A stretch of DNA of 5,132 nt from Verrucomicrobiales bacterium (lineage in GTDB: Bacteria; Verrucomicrobiota; Verrucomicrobiia; Limisphaerales; F1-80-MAGS106): assembly GCA_947487925.1 (NCBI GenBank), contig CANLCA010000278.1:1-5132 (forward strand), written 5' to 3'. Position numbers and translations under genes: made by a program. Below, piece by piece: positions 4,207-5,132 of the stretch (its first letter is position 1; each line of letters opens with the position of its first letter). The notes below the pieces were generated by a model, which saw only the letters and a program-made list of their open reading frames with translations, was not told where the DNA came from and made no database searches.

Positions 4207-5132
4207 TCAAGTCGTCCTCTTCCGAGACAGGTGGTCGTCGTAACTTTCGCGCAAAGTGCGCACGATCTCGGGAGTCACCACAACCCCGGCACCGACCATC
4301 GCCATGAGGGCGGCCCCCAGGATCGGCTGTAATGCCGGGTCTAACACCTTAACAGGCAGTTTCTCGGCGAGCCCGTTGACCAGGGCTTCTCGTACGAGGC
4401 GGTTTTTTGTCATCACTCCGCCGTGCAAAAAGAGTGGCACTGGGTCTGCATTCAGCCCCAACAGGCCTGCCCCAGCGAGTGTCTGGCGGGCCAACTCCTC
4501 GCCGCCCCTCCGGCATACCTCGTTGAACCCTGGATCCTCATCCTTCAAGACGGAGGCCAGATGTTCAGAAAGAGCCGCTAGTTTGTCTTTAGAGAATTTT
4601 GGGGTGTAGATCCGGGGCACAATTTCACCCAGCTCTTTCACGTCAAACCACCGGCAAATTTCACCGATCAGCCCCGTCTGAGGTCCTCGCCCGTCCACCG
4701 CCGCGATCGCGGCCCGGATGCTTTGCACCGCAATCCAATAGGCGCCTCCTTCGTCACCGAGCAGATGCCCCCATCCCCCAGTCTGGAAATACTGGCCCTG
4801 CTCGTTCTGCATCAAGACAATCGATCCGGTTCCGCAAACCACCAGGATCCCAGGTTGCCCGAGGCTGGCCCCATGGAAGGCCGTGATGGAATCTCCCACG
4901 ACACGAGTTCGATCCAAGGGCACGATGCCACGGCATAAAACCTCCTTCTCCCTGTCGCTCGCCTCCATGAACAAGGCCGCGTTGCCCATCACCAGTCGTT
5001 CGAGAAAAGTTCCCAGGGGCAACTGCACTTCCATGCTTCTGACAAGATCCGTCAAGTTCCTGCGTGATTCACCGAGGCTGTCGCCAAAAAAATAGAGACT
5101 GCCTGAACGCGATGACGCCAAAACGCGACCCT
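4207..5132 (-). CDS. BadF/BadG/BcrA/BcrD-type ATPase, probable N-acetylglucosamine-type sugar kinase (5' end outside window)
   Basis: The minus-strand frame is open to the right edge. Its first visible residues, GRVLASSRSG, fit the beta-hairpin after the N-terminal GIDGGGTKT phosphate loop of this family. The true start is therefore beyond the window, and the TTG at 5121 is not the start. About 307 residues are visible; perhaps 20-25 are missing. ASKHA-fold landmarks: VVGDSITAFHGAS (77-89 of the visible part), ILVVCGTGSIVLM (95-107, phosphate-2 motif), GGWGHLLGDEGGAYWIAVQS (118-137), LFLHGGVMTKNRLVREAL (233-250, adenosine motif) and DPALQPILGAALMA (264-277). The GTGS and WGxLLGDEGxAYW pattern is that of N-acetylglucosamine kinases, which use ATP to make the 6-phosphate in amino-sugar salvage. 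I judge this likelier than a benzoyl-CoA reductase or 2-hydroxyacyl-CoA dehydratase activator, which carries an Fe-S cluster motif I do not see. The sugar could also be glucosamine or a muramic acid derivative. The SIS gene follows 28 nt downstream. Any promoter lies outside the window. Confidence 0.88.
   Translation of the reverse strand, partial: GRVLASSRSGSLYFFGDSLGESRRNLTDLVRSMEVQLPLGTFLERLVMGNAALFMEASDREKEVLCRGIVPLDRTRVVGDSITAFHGASLGQPGILVVCGTGSIVLMQNEQGQYFQTGGWGHLLGDEGGAYWIAVQSIRAAIAAVDGRGPQTGLIGEICRWFDVKELGEIVPRIYTPKFSKDKLAALSEHLASVLKDEDPGFNEVCRRGGEELARQTLAGAGLLGLNADPVPLFLHGGVMTKNRLVREALVNGLAEKLPVKVLDPALQPILGAALMAMVGAGVVVTPEIVRTLRESYDDHLSRKRTT

Noticed and set aside
3723..4307. 194-codon plus-strand frame across the SIS gene start and kinase end
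   Set aside because: It overlaps two well-supported minus-strand genes and has no recognisable protein features.
4701..4712. 12-bp palindrome CCGCGATCGCGG, containing the cyanobacterial HIP1-like GCGATCGC
   Set aside because: It is a single occurrence in coding sequence and nothing else points to a cyanobacterium.
5119..5121. TTG as the start codon of the sugar kinase
   Set aside because: The frame continues to the window edge with family-like residues (GRVLASS), and the essential N-terminal phosphate loop would be missing. The gene is cut by the window.

Overview
The window (about 5.1 kb, moderately GC-rich) looks like ordinary chromosome from the Planctomycetota-Verrucomicrobiota group. 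My best guess is a Verrucomicrobiota member of the Pedosphaera/Limisphaerales type. The reasons are a DUF1552 protein at the left edge, a UVR-motif protein of a kind I associate with these phyla (often annotated 'DNA helicase UvrBC'), and few Shine-Dalgarno sequences. This placement is inferred from protein families, not from a marker gene. I see no integrase, transposase, CRISPR array, phage gene or plasmid function.

Layout, left to right. (1) The C-terminal part of a DUF1552 protein (3-716, +), cut by the window edge. (2) A 257-bp spacer with an AGGAGGG motif, a doubtful 46-codon ORF and a possible tRNA promoter. (3) A complete tRNA-Arg(UCU) with encoded CCA (974-1050, +). (4) A divergent dihydropteroate-synthase-like pterin-binding protein (1092-1982, +), starting 41 nt after the tRNA. 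(5) A short spacer with a terminator-like hairpin directly followed by a sigma70-like promoter whose predicted start falls on the next ATG. (6) A UVR-motif protein (2080-2838, +) and, 35 nt later, a GatB/YqeY-domain protein (2874-3320, +), probably co-transcribed. (7) A 123-bp convergent intergenic region with overlapping inverted repeats. (8) On the minus strand, a BadF/NAGK-type sugar kinase (4207 to the right edge, 5' end missing) followed 28 nt later by a UPF0309-type SIS-domain protein (3444-4178).

The two minus-strand genes form a plausible amino-sugar or cell-wall-sugar unit: a kinase that phosphorylates an N-acetylhexosamine-like sugar and a SIS protein that would bind or convert the sugar phosphate. 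UVR protein plus YqeY looks like a housekeeping pair tied loosely to nucleic acid or tRNA metabolism. The DHPS-like gene has no folate-pathway neighbour here and has lost several residues typical of true FolP, so its substrate is open. It is the most interesting gene in the window. I found no clear new defence or mobile system.
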